This document shows positions 7,452 to 16,835 of a stretch of DNA of 64,000 bases, piece after piece; positions within the stretch are counted from its first letter, which is position 1, and the number at the start of each line of letters is the position of its first letter. Below the pieces are notes generated by a model. That model was not told the origin of the DNA, made no database searches, and saw only the letters and a list, made by a program, of their open reading frames with translations. The DNA is taken from the NCBI RefSeq assembly GCF_011761235.1, contig NZ_JAAOYW010000001.1, forward strand, positions 1,116,781-1,180,780. Reading direction: 5' to 3'. The translations under genes and the position numbers were made by a program. This DNA comes from Frigoribacterium faeni. Its GTDB lineage: Bacteria; Actinomycetota; Actinomycetes; Actinomycetales; Microbacteriaceae.

Positions 7452-8837
7452 ATGATGACACCGCCCGGCGACGGCGATGCAGCCGAGTCCCTCCTCAACG
7501 ACCGGTACCGGCTCGGCGAGGTCATCGGCCGCGGCGGCATGGCCGTGGTGCACCGCGCGTGGGACGAGTCGCTCGACCGGCCCGTCGCGGTCAAGCTGTT
7601 CCACCCCGGCCTCGTCGACATCGCCCGCCAGGAGGCCGAGCAGGGCGTGCTCGCGTCGCTCGACCACCACAACCTGGTCAGCCTGCTCGATGCCGGCGTC
7701 GCCCACTCGCAGGCCGGGCCGCAGCGCTTCATCGTCATGGCCCTCGTCCCCGGCCAGGACCTCGAGGAGCGGCTCGCCGCGGGCCCCCTCGCCGCCCAGC
7801 ACATCGCCGAGATCGGCTACGACATGGCCGAGGCGCTCGACTACGTGCACGGCCACGGGGTCGTGCACCGCGACATCAAGCCGTCGAACATCCTTCTGGT
7901 CGACTACGGCAACCACAGCGACCGGGCCCGCGCCGCGCTGACCGACTTCGGCATCGCCCTCTCCGACGGCGTCGAGCGCCTCACGGCCGACGGCATGACG
8001 ACCGGCACGGCCGCCTACCTCAGCCCCGAGCAGGCGCGCGGCGCCGAGGTCGGGCCCGCCAGCGACGTCTACGCGCTCGGGCTCGTGCTGCTGCAGTGCT
8101 TCACGCGTCGGCGCGAGTTCCCCGGCTCGCTCGTCGAGTCGGCCATCGCCCGGCTCTCGCGCGACCCCGTCATCCCCGAGCCCCTGCCGGCCCACTGGCG
8201 GCGTGCGCTGAGCGCCATGACCGCCCAGGACCCGGCGGCCCGCCCCGCCGGGGCCGAGCTCGTGGCCCTGCTGCGCGACGTCGTCATCGCCGAGACCCCC
8301 GCCGGAGGCGCGGCGGGCGAGGTCGGCACGACCGCCGGCACCGAGGCGGTCGAGTCCCCCGTGCCCGAGACCTTCGACTCGCTGCCCGAGGAGGCGCTCG
8401 AGCGCGTGACCGCGATGGCCGCGCGCCTGCTCGGGGCACCCATCGCCCTGGTCAACGTCCGCGACGAGGACAGGGTGTGGTCGCACACCCACCTCGACGA
8501 CGGCGTCGACGACTCGGCCCGGGCGCTCTCGTTCAACTGGGGCTCGACGCTGCCCTCGGTGCCCGTCGTCATCGCCGACGGCCTCGCGCACCCCGACATG
8601 CGCGAGAGCCCGCTCGTCACCGGCCCCCTCGGCGTGCGGTCGTACGTCAGCGTGCCCCTGACCCGGCACGACGGCCAGACGATCGGCACCCTCTCGGTGC
8701 TCGACGTCGTGCCGCGCGAGGTCACCGAGGCCGAGCTCGCGAACCTCGCCGACCTCGCCGCCCTGGCCGTGACGCAGCTCGAGCTGCGCCAGGAGTCGCT
8801 GCGCAGCACGAGCGACTCGCTCTCGCTCGGCGACTGA
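7452..8837 (+). CDS. Soluble Ser/Thr protein kinase fused to a GAF domain
   Basis: The protein has 461 residues. The N-terminal half is a Hanks-type kinase with glycine loop GRGGMAVV, VAVK lysine, HRDIKPSN catalytic loop, DFG and the TAAYLSPEQ (APE) segment. From about residue 310 a GAF-type sensor domain follows (LPEEALERVTAMAARLLGAPIALVNV to VTQLELRQ). There is no transmembrane helix and no PASTA repeats, unlike PknB-type kinases, so it should act in the cytoplasm and sense a small molecule or redox signal through GAF. Start is one of two adjacent ATGs (7452 or 7455) behind GAGGA. No phosphatase gene is nearby. Confidence 0.92.
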   Translation: MMTPPGDGDAAESLLNDRYRLGEVIGRGGMAVVHRAWDESLDRPVAVKLFHPGLVDIARQEAEQGVLASLDHHNLVSLLDAGVAHSQAGPQRFIVMALVPGQDLEERLAAGPLAAQHIAEIGYDMAEALDYVHGHGVVHRDIKPSNILLVDYGNHSDRARAALTDFGIALSDGVERLTADGMTTGTAAYLSPEQARGAEVGPASDVYALGLVLLQCFTRRREFPGSLVESAIARLSRDPVIPEPLPAHWRRALSAMTAQDPAARPAGAELVALLRDVVIAETPAGGAAGEVGTTAGTEAVESPVPETFDSLPEEALERVTAMAARLLGAPIALVNVRDEDRVWSHTHLDDGVDDSARALSFNWGSTLPSVPVVIADGLAHPDMRESPLVTGPLGVRSYVSVPLTRHDGQTIGTLSVLDVVPREVTEAELANLADLAALAVTQLELRQESLRSTSDSLSLGD

Positions 8838-8863
8838 GGGGCTCCGCCCCGGCCGACGCGCCA

Positions 8864-8905
8864 CCCGGGGCCGCCCCGGGCCGCCCCGGGGCCTGGCCTC
8901 CAGGC
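8864..8905. terminator. Terminator region between convergent genes
   Basis: Repeated CCGCCCCGGG segments can form alternative hairpins, and GCCTGG-CCT-CCAGGC (8891-8905) is a separate perfect one. It lies between the kinase gene (ends 8837) and the MarR gene (ends 8916). No T-run is present. Confidence 0.5.
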
Positions 8906-8915
8906 CCGGCGGGCG

Positions 8916-9410
8916 TCAGGCGCGCTCCTCCCGCAGGCGGGCCGAGCCGCCGGCCGCCGCCGCGACCATGCGCCGCAGGAACGCCGTCGCCGCCTGCAGC
9001 TCGGCGGGCTCGGCGTCGTGCAGCACGGCGGCGATCTCGGTGCTCGACGTCGCCATGAACCCGCGGGCGCGCTCCTGCGCCGCCGCCGTCGGGCGCAGCG
9101 TCACCCGCCGCCGGTCGGTGTGCTCGCGGCTCCGCTCGAGCAGGCCCGCGGCCTCGAGGCGGTCGACGAGGACGGTGACGGAGCCGGACGTCATGCCGAT
9201 GCGCTGGCCGAGCCGGGCCGGCGAGAGCGGGTCGCCGGCGGACGCCGCCCAGAGCACCTGGCCGAGCGCGTGGGCGTCGGTCGTGGGCAGGGCCATCCAG
9301 GTCGCCATGTGCTGGTTGAGCTCGGCGAAGGCCACGGCCCAGTCGCGCAGGGCCTCCATCACCTCGACCTCGGGTGCCTGCCACGAGGCCTCGAACACGT
9401 CGGTCATCAT
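8916..9410 (-). CDS. MarR-family transcriptional regulator
   Basis: The 164-residue protein has the MarR winged helix: LSPARLGQRIGMTSGSVTVL recognition region, DRLEAAGLLERSREHTDRRR wing, and terminal dimerisation helices. AAGGAGA lies directly before two consecutive ATGs (9408-9410 and 9405-9407); spacing favours the second, so it may start one residue later. It is divergent from the FAD monooxygenase at 9466 and separated by only 55 bp holding a perfect palindrome, so it most likely represses that gene. Confidence 0.93.
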   Translation of the reverse strand: MMTDVFEASWQAPEVEVMEALRDWAVAFAELNQHMATWMALPTTDAHALGQVLWAASAGDPLSPARLGQRIGMTSGSVTVLVDRLEAAGLLERSREHTDRRRVTLRPTAAAQERARGFMATSSTEIAAVLHDAEPAELQAATAFLRRMVAAAAGGSARLREERA

Positions 9411-9428
9411 TCTCCTTCATTGTGCAGT

Positions 9429-9445
9429 AGCTTTACTCTAAAGCT
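9429..9445. promoter_or_regulatory. Putative MarR operator
   Basis: A perfect inverted repeat, AGCTTTA-CTC-TAAAGCT, lies midway between the two divergent start codons. It is AT-rich in contrast to the surroundings, and overlaps the only place where both promoters could lie. Confidence 0.75.
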
Positions 9446-9465
9446 TATCCGATCGAGGAGAACCC

Positions 9466-10653
9466 ATGAAGAAGCGCACCGCAGTCGTCTCCGGAGCCAG
9501 CATCGCAGGACTGTCCACGGCCTGGTGGCTGCGACGGACCGGATGGGACGTGACGGTGCTCGAGCGCGCCGAGGCGTTCCGGGACGGCGGCCAGAACGTC
9601 GACGTCCGCGGCGTCGCCCGCGACGTCCTCCGCCGGATGGACCTGTTCGACGCGGTCGCGGCCCGGAACACCACCGAGACGGGGACGGTCCTCGTCGACG
9701 CCCGGGGCGAGGTGACCGCCGAGCTGCCGTCCGACGGCGTCGGCGGGGCGACCGCCGAGCTCGAGATCCTCCGCGGCGACCTCGCCCGCACCCTGCTCGA
9801 CCACCTGCCCGACGGGGTCGACCTCGTCTACGGCGACCCCATCGCCGCGGTCGACGACGAGGCCGACGGCGTGACGATCACGACCGCCTCCGGGCGGCGG
9901 ACGACGGCCGACCTGCTCGTCGTCGCCGAGGGAGTCCGCTCGCGCACCCGCGGCCTCGTCTTCGGCGCGGACGAGGTCGACGTCCGCGACCTCGGCGTCA
10001 CGATGGTGTTCGGCACGATCCCCCGGACCGAGCGGGACGACGACCGCTGGCGCTGGCACAACTCCCTGCGCGGACGCCAGATCCACCTGCGGCCCGACCC
10101 CTACGGGACGATCCGCGCGATCCTGGCCTACTCCCCCGGCGACGACGTCCTCGGCCTCTCCCGCGAGCAGACGCTGGCCGTCGTCCGCGAGCGCTACGCC
10201 GACGCCGGCTGGGAGGCGCCCCGCGTGCTCGACGCGCTCGAGACGTCGCCCGACGTCTACGTCGACCAGCTGCAGCAGGTGCGCATGCGCACCTGGCACC
10301 GCGGGCACGTCGTGGCGGCCGGCGACGCCGGGTGGTGCGTCACGCCCATGGGAGGCGGGGGCGCCTCCCTCGCCCTGACCGCCGGCTACGTGCTGGCGGC
10401 CCAGCTGGCCGGCCACCAGGACCAGGAGGCGGCGCTCGCGGCCTACGAGACCTGGATGCGGCCGCTCGTCGACGACGTCCAGGACCTGCCGCGCGGGCTC
10501 ACCGCCTTCGCGTACCCGCAGACGCGGGCGGGCCTCGCCGCCCGCGGCGTCGCGGACAAGGTGATGACGTCGCGCCTGCTTCGCCCCGTCGCCGCGACGC
10601 TGACCCAGGTCGCCGAGACCGATCGCGAGCTGCCGGCCCTCGACCTCGCCTGA
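9466..10653 (+). CDS. FAD-dependent monooxygenase / oxidoreductase
   Basis: The 395-residue protein is a class A flavoprotein monooxygenase type: N-terminal dinucleotide loop GASIAGLS with conserved E (VLERAE), an R in the RGDLARTLLDHL helix, and the FAD-ribityl segment AGDAGWCVTPMGGGGASLAL, corresponding to the GD.AH..P..G.G motif but with W replacing H. Members oxidise phenols, polyketides or antibiotics, or act as TetX-like inactivators; the substrate is unknown. GAGGAGA precedes the ATG. It is regulated, by inference, by the divergent MarR gene. Confidence 0.9.
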   Translation: MKKRTAVVSGASIAGLSTAWWLRRTGWDVTVLERAEAFRDGGQNVDVRGVARDVLRRMDLFDAVAARNTTETGTVLVDARGEVTAELPSDGVGGATAELEILRGDLARTLLDHLPDGVDLVYGDPIAAVDDEADGVTITTASGRRTTADLLVVAEGVRSRTRGLVFGADEVDVRDLGVTMVFGTIPRTERDDDRWRWHNSLRGRQIHLRPDPYGTIRAILAYSPGDDVLGLSREQTLAVVRERYADAGWEAPRVLDALETSPDVYVDQLQQVRMRTWHRGHVVAAGDAGWCVTPMGGGGASLALTAGYVLAAQLAGHQDQEAALAAYETWMRPLVDDVQDLPRGLTAFAYPQTRAGLAARGVADKVMTSRLLRPVAATLTQVAETDRELPALDLA

Positions 10654-10656
10654 GGC

Positions 10657-10713
10657 GGCGCACGGGTCCCGTGAGGACCGGGCCGATCGGCGCACGGATC
10701 CCGTGAGGACCGG
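10657..10713. repeat. Direct repeat of a 25-bp hairpin sequence
   Basis: The 25 bases at 10657-10681 recur at 10689-10713 with one mismatch (period 32 bp). Each copy contains a small palindrome, CACGGGTCCCGTG in the first and CACGG-ATC-CCGTG in the second. It lies between the monooxygenase stop and the CorA-like start and could act as a terminator or regulator site. Confidence 0.65.
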
Positions 10714-10747
10714 CGGTCGACGCCGTGGCGACCGCTAGACACGGCCC

Positions 10748-11515
10748 ATGACCACCGCCCCGCCCGCGCACGTCGCACCGCGCCTCCCCCTCGTCCGCGT
10801 CCTCGACACGGGTCGGCTCGACGTCGTCGACCACGACGCGCCCCTCGCCCCCGGCCTCGGGGCCGAGGGCCGGCGGGCGGCCATGCGGGCGCACCTCGGC
10901 GTCGTGCTCGCGGCCTACGACGACGTGCTGGAGGCGGTGGCCACGCGGGTGGACGAGGTCGAGGACGGCCTGCTCGACGAGCGCACGGAGTCGTTCCGGC
11001 CGCTGCACGCCGCCCTGCGCGACGTGGCCGTCGTGCAGCGCTGCCTGCGCCGCGTGGGCCACTACGTCGCGGAGCACGACGCCCTGGCGGACGCCTCGTC
11101 GCTCCGGCCCACGGCGGTCCCGACGCGCAGCGGGGAGGCGGTCCGCTGGGCGGACCTGACCGACCGGGCGGCGTCGCTGCGCGCCGCCCTGCGCGACGCG
11201 CTGACCATCCACGCCGCCGTCGAGACCGAGCGCCAGAACGACGAGCTGCGTCGCCTGTCGGAGGCGAGCCTCGCCCTGGGCAGGGAGACGCGCGACGTCT
11301 CGCGGACCGGGGTCCGCCGGGCCGAGGAGAGCAAGACCATCTCGTCGTGGGCGGCCATCCTCTTCGCCCCGACCCTGATCGGCACCGTCTACGGCATGAA
11401 CTTCGAGCACATGCCCGAGCTCGGCTGGGTCGGCGGCTACCCCCTGGCGGTGGGCGCGATGCTGGCCATGGGGGTCGGCCTCTGGCTGGCCTTCCGCCGC
11501 AAGGGCTGGCTCTGA
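10748..11515 (+). CDS. CorA-family divalent-cation transporter, short form
   Basis: The 255-residue protein ends in the CorA pore: a membrane helix containing LIGTVYGMNF with the invariant GMN selectivity motif, followed by HMPELGW and a second helix and a basic tail (FRRKGWL). The cytoplasmic part is shorter than in classic CorA proteins of about 315 residues. It would move Mg2+ or related ions as a pentamer in the membrane. The ATG has no ribosome site; TAGACA lies 6 nt upstream (10736-10741), a possible leaderless promoter. It converges on kdpD. Confidence 0.88.
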   Translation: MTTAPPAHVAPRLPLVRVLDTGRLDVVDHDAPLAPGLGAEGRRAAMRAHLGVVLAAYDDVLEAVATRVDEVEDGLLDERTESFRPLHAALRDVAVVQRCLRRVGHYVAEHDALADASSLRPTAVPTRSGEAVRWADLTDRAASLRAALRDALTIHAAVETERQNDELRRLSEASLALGRETRDVSRTGVRRAEESKTISSWAAILFAPTLIGTVYGMNFEHMPELGWVGGYPLAVGAMLAMGVGLWLAFRRKGWL

Positions 11516-11534
11516 CCGCGGCGACGCAGCCCGC

Positions 11535-14036
11535 TCACGCCGCGCCTCCTTCGGCCCCGTCGGCCACCGCCCGCAGCGAGACGACCATCGTCAGGCCGCC
11601 GCCGGGGGTCTCCTCGGCGGCCAGGGTGCCGCCCATGCCCTCGGTGAACCCCTTGGCGATGGCGAGTCCGAGCCCGAGGCCGGCGGTGTTGTCGGTGTCG
11701 CCGAGGCGCTGGAACGGCACGAAGACGAGGTCGAGCCGGTCCGGGCTGATGCCGGGGCCGCGGTCGGCCACCCGGATCTCGACGACGTCGCCGAAGGTGC
11801 TCGCCGAGAGGCGCACGGGCACGTCGACCGGGGCGTGCTTGACGGCGTTGTCGAGCAGGTTCACGAGCACCCGCTGCAGCAGGACGGGGTCGGCGTCGAC
11901 CCGGGGCACGTCGTCGGCGATCTGCAGGTCGGTCCGGCCCGGGCCCGCCTGCAGCTCGTCGACCGCCGCGAAGAGGACGTCGTCGACGTCGAGCGCCTGA
12001 CGGGACACGGCGAGGGCGCCGGCCTGCACCCGGCTGACGTCGAGGAGGTTCGTGACGAGCGCCGAGAGCGCGTCGAGGCTCTCGTGGGCGGTGCTGAGCA
12101 GCTCGTCGCGGTCGCGGTCGTCCCAGACCACGTCGCGCTGCTGCAGCCCGGTCACCGCGGCCGTCGCGGAGGCCAGGGGCCGCCGGAGGTCGTGCCCGAC
12201 GGCGGCGAGCAGCGCGGTCCGCACCCGGTCGACCTGGGCCATGGGACCGGCCGAGTCGGCCGTGGCCGAGAGGGCCTTGTGCTCGAGGGCCGTCGCGACC
12301 TGCGCCGCGATGACGGCGAGCAGGCGCCGCTCGGACGCGGCCATCGGCGGGCCGGTCAGCTCGAGGCGGGCCGTCTCCCCCGCCGCGACGACCGTCGTCT
12401 GCTCGCCCGTCCCGGGCACGCCGACGGAGTCGACGACGGTGCCGTCCTGGTCGACGACGGCGACCGACCGCAGCCGGAACGCGTCCTGGGCCCGCGACAG
12501 CAGGGCGTGCAGCGCGTCCTGGCCGCGGATCACCCCGCCCGCGACGGCCGCGAGCAGCTCGGACTCCGCCGCCGCACGCGCGGCCGACCGCGACCGCCGG
12601 GCGGCCTGGTCGACGACGTAGCTGACGAGCAGCGCGATGACGACGTAGAGCAGCAGCGTCAGCAGGTGCAGCGGGCGGCCCACGGTGATGCTGTCGTAGG
12701 GCTCGACGAAGAAGTAGTCGAGGGTGACCCCCGAGAGCACCGCGGCGAAGAGCGCGGGCCAGATGCCGCCGACCAGGGCCACGACGACGACGAGCAGCTG
12801 GTAGACGAGCACGTCGCTGGTCAGCGACTCGTCGCCGCGCGACATCAGCAGCAGCCAGGTGACCACGGGCCCGAGCACCACGGCGAGCGCCGACCCCAGG
12901 AGGCGGCGGCGGAGCGTGAGGGCGCCGCCGGCCCGCGGCAGGGTGAAGCGCCCTCCGGCGGCGGCGTGCGTGACGATGTGCACGTCGATGTCGCCCGACT
13001 CACGGACGACCGTGGAGCCGATGCCGGGGCCGGTGAGCGCCGCCGCGACCCGGCTGCGCCGGCTGACCCCGATGACCAGCTGGGAGGCGTTGGTCGCCCT
13101 CGCGAACTGGACCAGCGCCTCCGGGACGTCGCCTCCCACGACCTGGTGGTAGGTGCCGCCGAGCTTCTCGGTGAGGGCTCGCTGGGCGGAGAGGGCGCCC
13201 GGGTGCGCCTCGCGCAGGCCGTCCTGCGCGATGACGTGCACGACGAGGAGCTCGCCGCCGGACGACCGGGCGGCGATGCGGGCCCCGCGACGGATCAGCG
13301 TCTCGCCCTCGGGGCCGCCGGTGAGGGCGACGACGACGCGCTCGCGCGCCTCCCACGCACTGTCGATGCCCTTCTCGACGCGGTAGGCCCGGAGGGCGCT
13401 GTCGACCTCGTCGGCGAGCCACAGCAGGGCCAGCTCGCGCAGGGCCGTGAGGTTGCCGAGGCGGAAGTAGTTCGACAGGGCCGCGTCGATCCGGGCCGCC
13501 GGGTAGACGTTGCCCTCGGCGAGCCGGTCGCGCAGGGCCTGCGGGGCGAGGTCGACGACCTCGATCTGGTCGGCGCCGCGCAGCACCCCGTCGGGCACGG
13601 TCTCGCGCTGCGCGGCGCCCGTGATCTTCTCGACGACGTCGGCGAGCGACTCGATGTGCTGCACGTTGACCGTCGAGACGACGCTGATGCCCGCGTCGAG
13701 GAGCACCTGGACGTCCTGCCAGCGCTTCTGCCGGGCGGAGCCGGGGGCGTTGCTGTGGGCGAGCTCGTCGACGAGGGCAAGGTCGGGCCGACGGGCGAGG
13801 ACGGCGTCGACGTCCATCTCGGTCAGCTCGACGCCGCGGTGCAGGGTGGTCGTCCGCGGGACGACCTCGAGGTCGCCGAGCATCGCGGCCGTGGCCTGGC
13901 GACCGTGGGTCTCGACGACGGCGACGACCACGTCCTTGCCCTCGCGGGCGAGCCGGGCGCCCTCCTCGAGCATCGTGTACGTCTTGCCGACGCCGGGGGC
14001 GGCGCCGAGGAGCACCCGGAGCCGCCCCCGTCGCAT
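11535..14036 (-). CDS. kdpD: KdpD osmosensitive K+ sensor histidine kinase
   Basis: The 833-residue protein has the complete KdpD order: N-terminal KdpD domain with Walker A GAAPGVGKT (about residue 11), a USP-like domain (about 230-360), four membrane helices (about 380-480), then a GAF-like part, the HisKA helix GHDLRRPLASA, N-box LLDNAVKHAP, DRGPGISPD and GLGLGLAIAKG ATP-binding boxes. It starts with an ATG that overlaps the kdpC stop by one base (TGATG), so it is translationally coupled. The cognate response regulator KdpE, normally next in line, is not here: the operon ends and a convergent CorA gene follows 19 bp later. Confidence 0.96.
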   Translation of the reverse strand: MRRGRLRVLLGAAPGVGKTYTMLEEGARLAREGKDVVVAVVETHGRQATAAMLGDLEVVPRTTTLHRGVELTEMDVDAVLARRPDLALVDELAHSNAPGSARQKRWQDVQVLLDAGISVVSTVNVQHIESLADVVEKITGAAQRETVPDGVLRGADQIEVVDLAPQALRDRLAEGNVYPAARIDAALSNYFRLGNLTALRELALLWLADEVDSALRAYRVEKGIDSAWEARERVVVALTGGPEGETLIRRGARIAARSSGGELLVVHVIAQDGLREAHPGALSAQRALTEKLGGTYHQVVGGDVPEALVQFARATNASQLVIGVSRRSRVAAALTGPGIGSTVVRESGDIDVHIVTHAAAGGRFTLPRAGGALTLRRRLLGSALAVVLGPVVTWLLLMSRGDESLTSDVLVYQLLVVVVALVGGIWPALFAAVLSGVTLDYFFVEPYDSITVGRPLHLLTLLLYVVIALLVSYVVDQAARRSRSAARAAAESELLAAVAGGVIRGQDALHALLSRAQDAFRLRSVAVVDQDGTVVDSVGVPGTGEQTTVVAAGETARLELTGPPMAASERRLLAVIAAQVATALEHKALSATADSAGPMAQVDRVRTALLAAVGHDLRRPLASATAAVTGLQQRDVVWDDRDRDELLSTAHESLDALSALVTNLLDVSRVQAGALAVSRQALDVDDVLFAAVDELQAGPGRTDLQIADDVPRVDADPVLLQRVLVNLLDNAVKHAPVDVPVRLSASTFGDVVEIRVADRGPGISPDRLDLVFVPFQRLGDTDNTAGLGLGLAIAKGFTEGMGGTLAAEETPGGGLTMVVSLRAVADGAEGGAA

Positions 14037-14641
14037 CAGCGGGCCGTCTCGGCCAGGGCCGCGTTCAGCTCGAGCACGTTCACCGTGAGCTCGCCCAGGT
14101 AGCCGAGGTCACGGCCCTGGGTGTGCTCGGCGACGAGCGCCTCGACGTCCGCCACGGGCAGGTCGCGCGCGGCGGCGACGCGCTCGACCTGGATCCGGGC
14201 GTACTCGGGGCTGATGTGGGGGTCGAGTCCCGAGGCGGACGCCGTGAGGGCGTCGACGGGGACGTCCTCCGGGGCGACGCCGTCGCTCTCGGCGATCGCG
14301 GCCCGACGCTCCTCGACGGCGGCGACCAGGTCGTCGTTCTCCGGCCCGAGGTTGCTGCCGCTCGAGGCGGAGGCGTCCCAGCCGTCGCCGGCGGCCGAGG
14401 GCCGCGGCTGGAACCACTCGGGCAGGGCGGCGCCGTCGGCGTCGGAGAACGACTGCCCGATGAGCGAGCTGCCGACGGTCTCGCCGCCGACGACGACGGG
14501 CGAGCCGTCGGCCCGGCCGCCGAGGGCGAGCTGCCCGATGCCGGTGACGACGGCCGTGTAGGCGACGCCGAGGAGGACGGTGAAGACGAGCATCGCGCGG
14601 AGGGCGACGCCGTGCTGGCGGAGGAGGGTGCGTGTGTCCAT
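14036..14641 (-). CDS. kdpC: KdpC, K+-transporting ATPase subunit C
   Basis: The 201-residue protein has one N-terminal membrane helix (about residues 12-40, LVFTVLLGVAYTAVVTGIGQ) and the periplasmic KdpC domain with GSSLIGQSF, NLGPEN and SASGLDPHISPEYA, all conserved in the family. It stabilises the KdpFABC complex. It lies 28 bp behind kdpB, with GAACGAGAAAGAG upstream of the ATG, and its stop overlaps the kdpD start. Confidence 0.97.
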   Translation of the reverse strand: MDTRTLLRQHGVALRAMLVFTVLLGVAYTAVVTGIGQLALGGRADGSPVVVGGETVGSSLIGQSFSDADGAALPEWFQPRPSAAGDGWDASASSGSNLGPENDDLVAAVEERRAAIAESDGVAPEDVPVDALTASASGLDPHISPEYARIQVERVAAARDLPVADVEALVAEHTQGRDLGYLGELTVNVLELNAALAETAR

Positions 14642-14669
14642 GGTCTCTTTCTCGTTCCCTGGTCGCCGG

Positions 14670-16835
14670 CTAGAAGCCGGGGATGACGCTGACGACGAGG
14701 TCGATGATCTTGATGCCGACGAACGGGGCGACGACGCCGCCGAGTCCGTAGACGAGGAGGTTGCGCGACAGGATCGACGACGCGGAGGCCGCCCGGTACT
14801 TCACGCCGCGCAGGGCGAGCGGGATGAGCACCACGATGACGAGCGCGTTGAAGACGATCGCCGACAGGATCGCGGAGGCGGGCGAGCTGAGCTGCATGAC
14901 GTTCAGCAGGCCGAGCCCCGGGAACACCCCGGCGAACATGGCCGGGATGATGGCGAAGTACTTCGCCACGTCGTTCGCGATCGAGAAGGTGGTGAGGGCG
15001 CCGCGGGTGATGAGCAGCTGCTTGCCGATGCGGACGATGTCGATCAGCTTGGTCGGGTCGCTGTCGAGGTCGACCATGTTGCCGGCCTCCTTCGCGGCCG
15101 ACGTGCCGGTGTTCATCGCGACGCCGACGTCGGCCTGGGCGAGCGCGGGGGCGTCGTTGGTGCCGTCGCCGGTCATCGCGACCAGCGCGCCGCCCTCCTG
15201 CTCGCGGCGGATCAGGGCGAGCTTGTCCTCGGGCGTGGCCTCGGCGAGGTAGTCGTCGACGCCGGCCTCGGCGGCGATCGCCTTGGCCGTGAGGGGGTTG
15301 TCGCCGGTGATCATCACCGTGCGGATGCCCATCGTGCGCAGCTCGGCGAAGCGCTCGCGCAGCCCCGTCTTGACGACGTCCTTGAGGTAGACGACGCCGA
15401 GCACGCGGGCCTCGGCGGACGCGCTCTTCATCGCGACGACGAGGGGCGTGCCCCCGGCGTTGGAGATCTCGTCGATGCGGGCCTGCAGCTCGTCGTGCTC
15501 GCTGCTGGCGAGGCGGCGGTCCTCCTCGACCCAGGCGATGACGGAGGCGCCGGCGCCCTTGCGGATCTGGGTGCCGTCGGGCAGGTCGAGGCCGGACATG
15601 CGGGTCTGCGCGGTGAACGGGACGATCTCGCCCTGCAGGCCGGCGGCCTCGTGCCAGCCCGTCGTGAGGGCCAGGTCGACGATCGACTTGCCCTCGGGCG
15701 TGGGGTCGCTGAGCGACGACGTCGCGGCGGCGTCGACGAGCTCGCCGCGGGCGACGCCGTCGAGGGGCGTGAACTCGGCGGCCTGGCGGTTGCCGTAGGT
15801 GATCGTGCCGGTCTTGTCGAGCAGCAGGGTCGTCACGTCGCCGGCGGCCTCGACGGCTCGGCCCGACATGGCGAGCACGTTGCGCTGCACGAGGCGGTCC
15901 ATGCCGGCGATGCCGATCGCGCTCAGCAGGGCGCCGATCGTCGTCGGGATCAGGCAGACGAGCAGGGCGATCAGCACCGGGATGCTCACCGAGGCGTCGC
16001 TGTAGGCGGCGATCGGGTTCAGCGTCAGCGTGACGACCACGAAGACGATCGACAGGCTCGCGAGCAGGATGTTCAGCGCGATCTCGTTCGGGGTCTTCTG
16101 GCGCGAGGCGCCCTCGACGAGGCGGATCATCCGGTCGACGAAGGTCTCGCCGGGCTTGCTCGTGACGCGGACGACGACGCGGTCGGACAGCACGCGGGTG
16201 CCGCCGGTGACGGCGCTGCGGTCGCCGCCCGACTCGCGGATCACCGGGGCGGACTCGCCCGTGATGGCCGACTCGTCGACGCTCGCGATGCCCCAGACGA
16301 TGTCGCCGTCGCCGGGGATCAGCTCGCCGGCGGTCACGACGACGACGTCGCCGAGGACGAGGTCGGCCGACGAGACCGCCTCCGTGGAGGCGCGCTCGGC
16401 CGAGGCGTCCGAGGTCGCGTCCCACCCGCTGACCCGCCGTGCGGTCGTGCTGGTGCGGGTGGCCTTGAGGCTCTCGGCCTGGGCCTTGCCGCGGCCCTCG
16501 GCGACGGACTCGGCGAGGTTCGCGAAGACCACGGTGAGCCACAGCCAGACGGCGATGGCCCAGGTGAACGACCCGGGGACGGGCGAGCCGCCCGAGGTCC
16601 CGGGACCGGTGAAGAGGCCCGCGACCGCGAGGATCGTCGTGTAGGCCGCGCCCACCTCGACGATGAACATGACGGGGTTGTGCCACATCTCGCGGGGATC
16701 GAGCTTGCGCAGCGCGCCCGGCAGGGCGGCGGCGAGCTGGGCGGCGCTGAACGCGCCGCCGCGGTCCGTGGGGGCCTGCTCGCGCTCGCCCTCTCGGTCG
16801 GTGGTGGGTGTGTCGGTGGAGACGGACATGGTCAC
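14670..16835 (-). CDS. kdpB: KdpB, K+-transporting P-type ATPase subunit B
   Basis: The 721-residue P-type ATPase contains the TGES actuator motif (about 194), the phosphorylation site DKTGT (about 340), the KGA nucleotide-binding motif and the hinge [10 protein letters not shown] (about 560), with about seven membrane helices. It hydrolyses ATP to drive K+ uptake through KdpA. The GTG at 16835 overlaps the kdpA stop as GTGA; an ATG six bases further in (16829) is an alternative. The N-terminal 30 residues are an unconserved Asp/Glu/Arg-rich tail. Confidence 0.97.
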   Translation of the reverse strand: MTMSVSTDTPTTDREGEREQAPTDRGGAFSAAQLAAALPGALRKLDPREMWHNPVMFIVEVGAAYTTILAVAGLFTGPGTSGGSPVPGSFTWAIAVWLWLTVVFANLAESVAEGRGKAQAESLKATRTSTTARRVSGWDATSDASAERASTEAVSSADLVLGDVVVVTAGELIPGDGDIVWGIASVDESAITGESAPVIRESGGDRSAVTGGTRVLSDRVVVRVTSKPGETFVDRMIRLVEGASRQKTPNEIALNILLASLSIVFVVVTLTLNPIAAYSDASVSIPVLIALLVCLIPTTIGALLSAIGIAGMDRLVQRNVLAMSGRAVEAAGDVTTLLLDKTGTITYGNRQAAEFTPLDGVARGELVDAAATSSLSDPTPEGKSIVDLALTTGWHEAAGLQGEIVPFTAQTRMSGLDLPDGTQIRKGAGASVIAWVEEDRRLASSEHDELQARIDEISNAGGTPLVVAMKSASAEARVLGVVYLKDVVKTGLRERFAELRTMGIRTVMITGDNPLTAKAIAAEAGVDDYLAEATPEDKLALIRREQEGGALVAMTGDGTNDAPALAQADVGVAMNTGTSAAKEAGNMVDLDSDPTKLIDIVRIGKQLLITRGALTTFSIANDVAKYFAIIPAMFAGVFPGLGLLNVMQLSSPASAILSAIVFNALVIVVLIPLALRGVKYRAASASSILSRNLLVYGLGGVVAPFVGIKIIDLVVSVIPGF

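Noticed and set aside
7371-8864. Long antisense frame across the kinase gene
   Set aside because: It mirrors the high-GC third positions of the kinase frame, which carries all kinase motifs; the antisense product is a Gly/Arg/Val-rich shadow.
11835-14102. 755-codon plus-strand frame over kdpD
   Set aside because: It is an antisense shadow of kdpD in GC-rich DNA, with no domain signal.
14080-16686. 868-codon minus-strand frame overlapping kdpB and kdpC
   Set aside because: It is an alternative frame rich in Arg, Pro and His; kdpB and kdpC have all expected motifs in their own frames.
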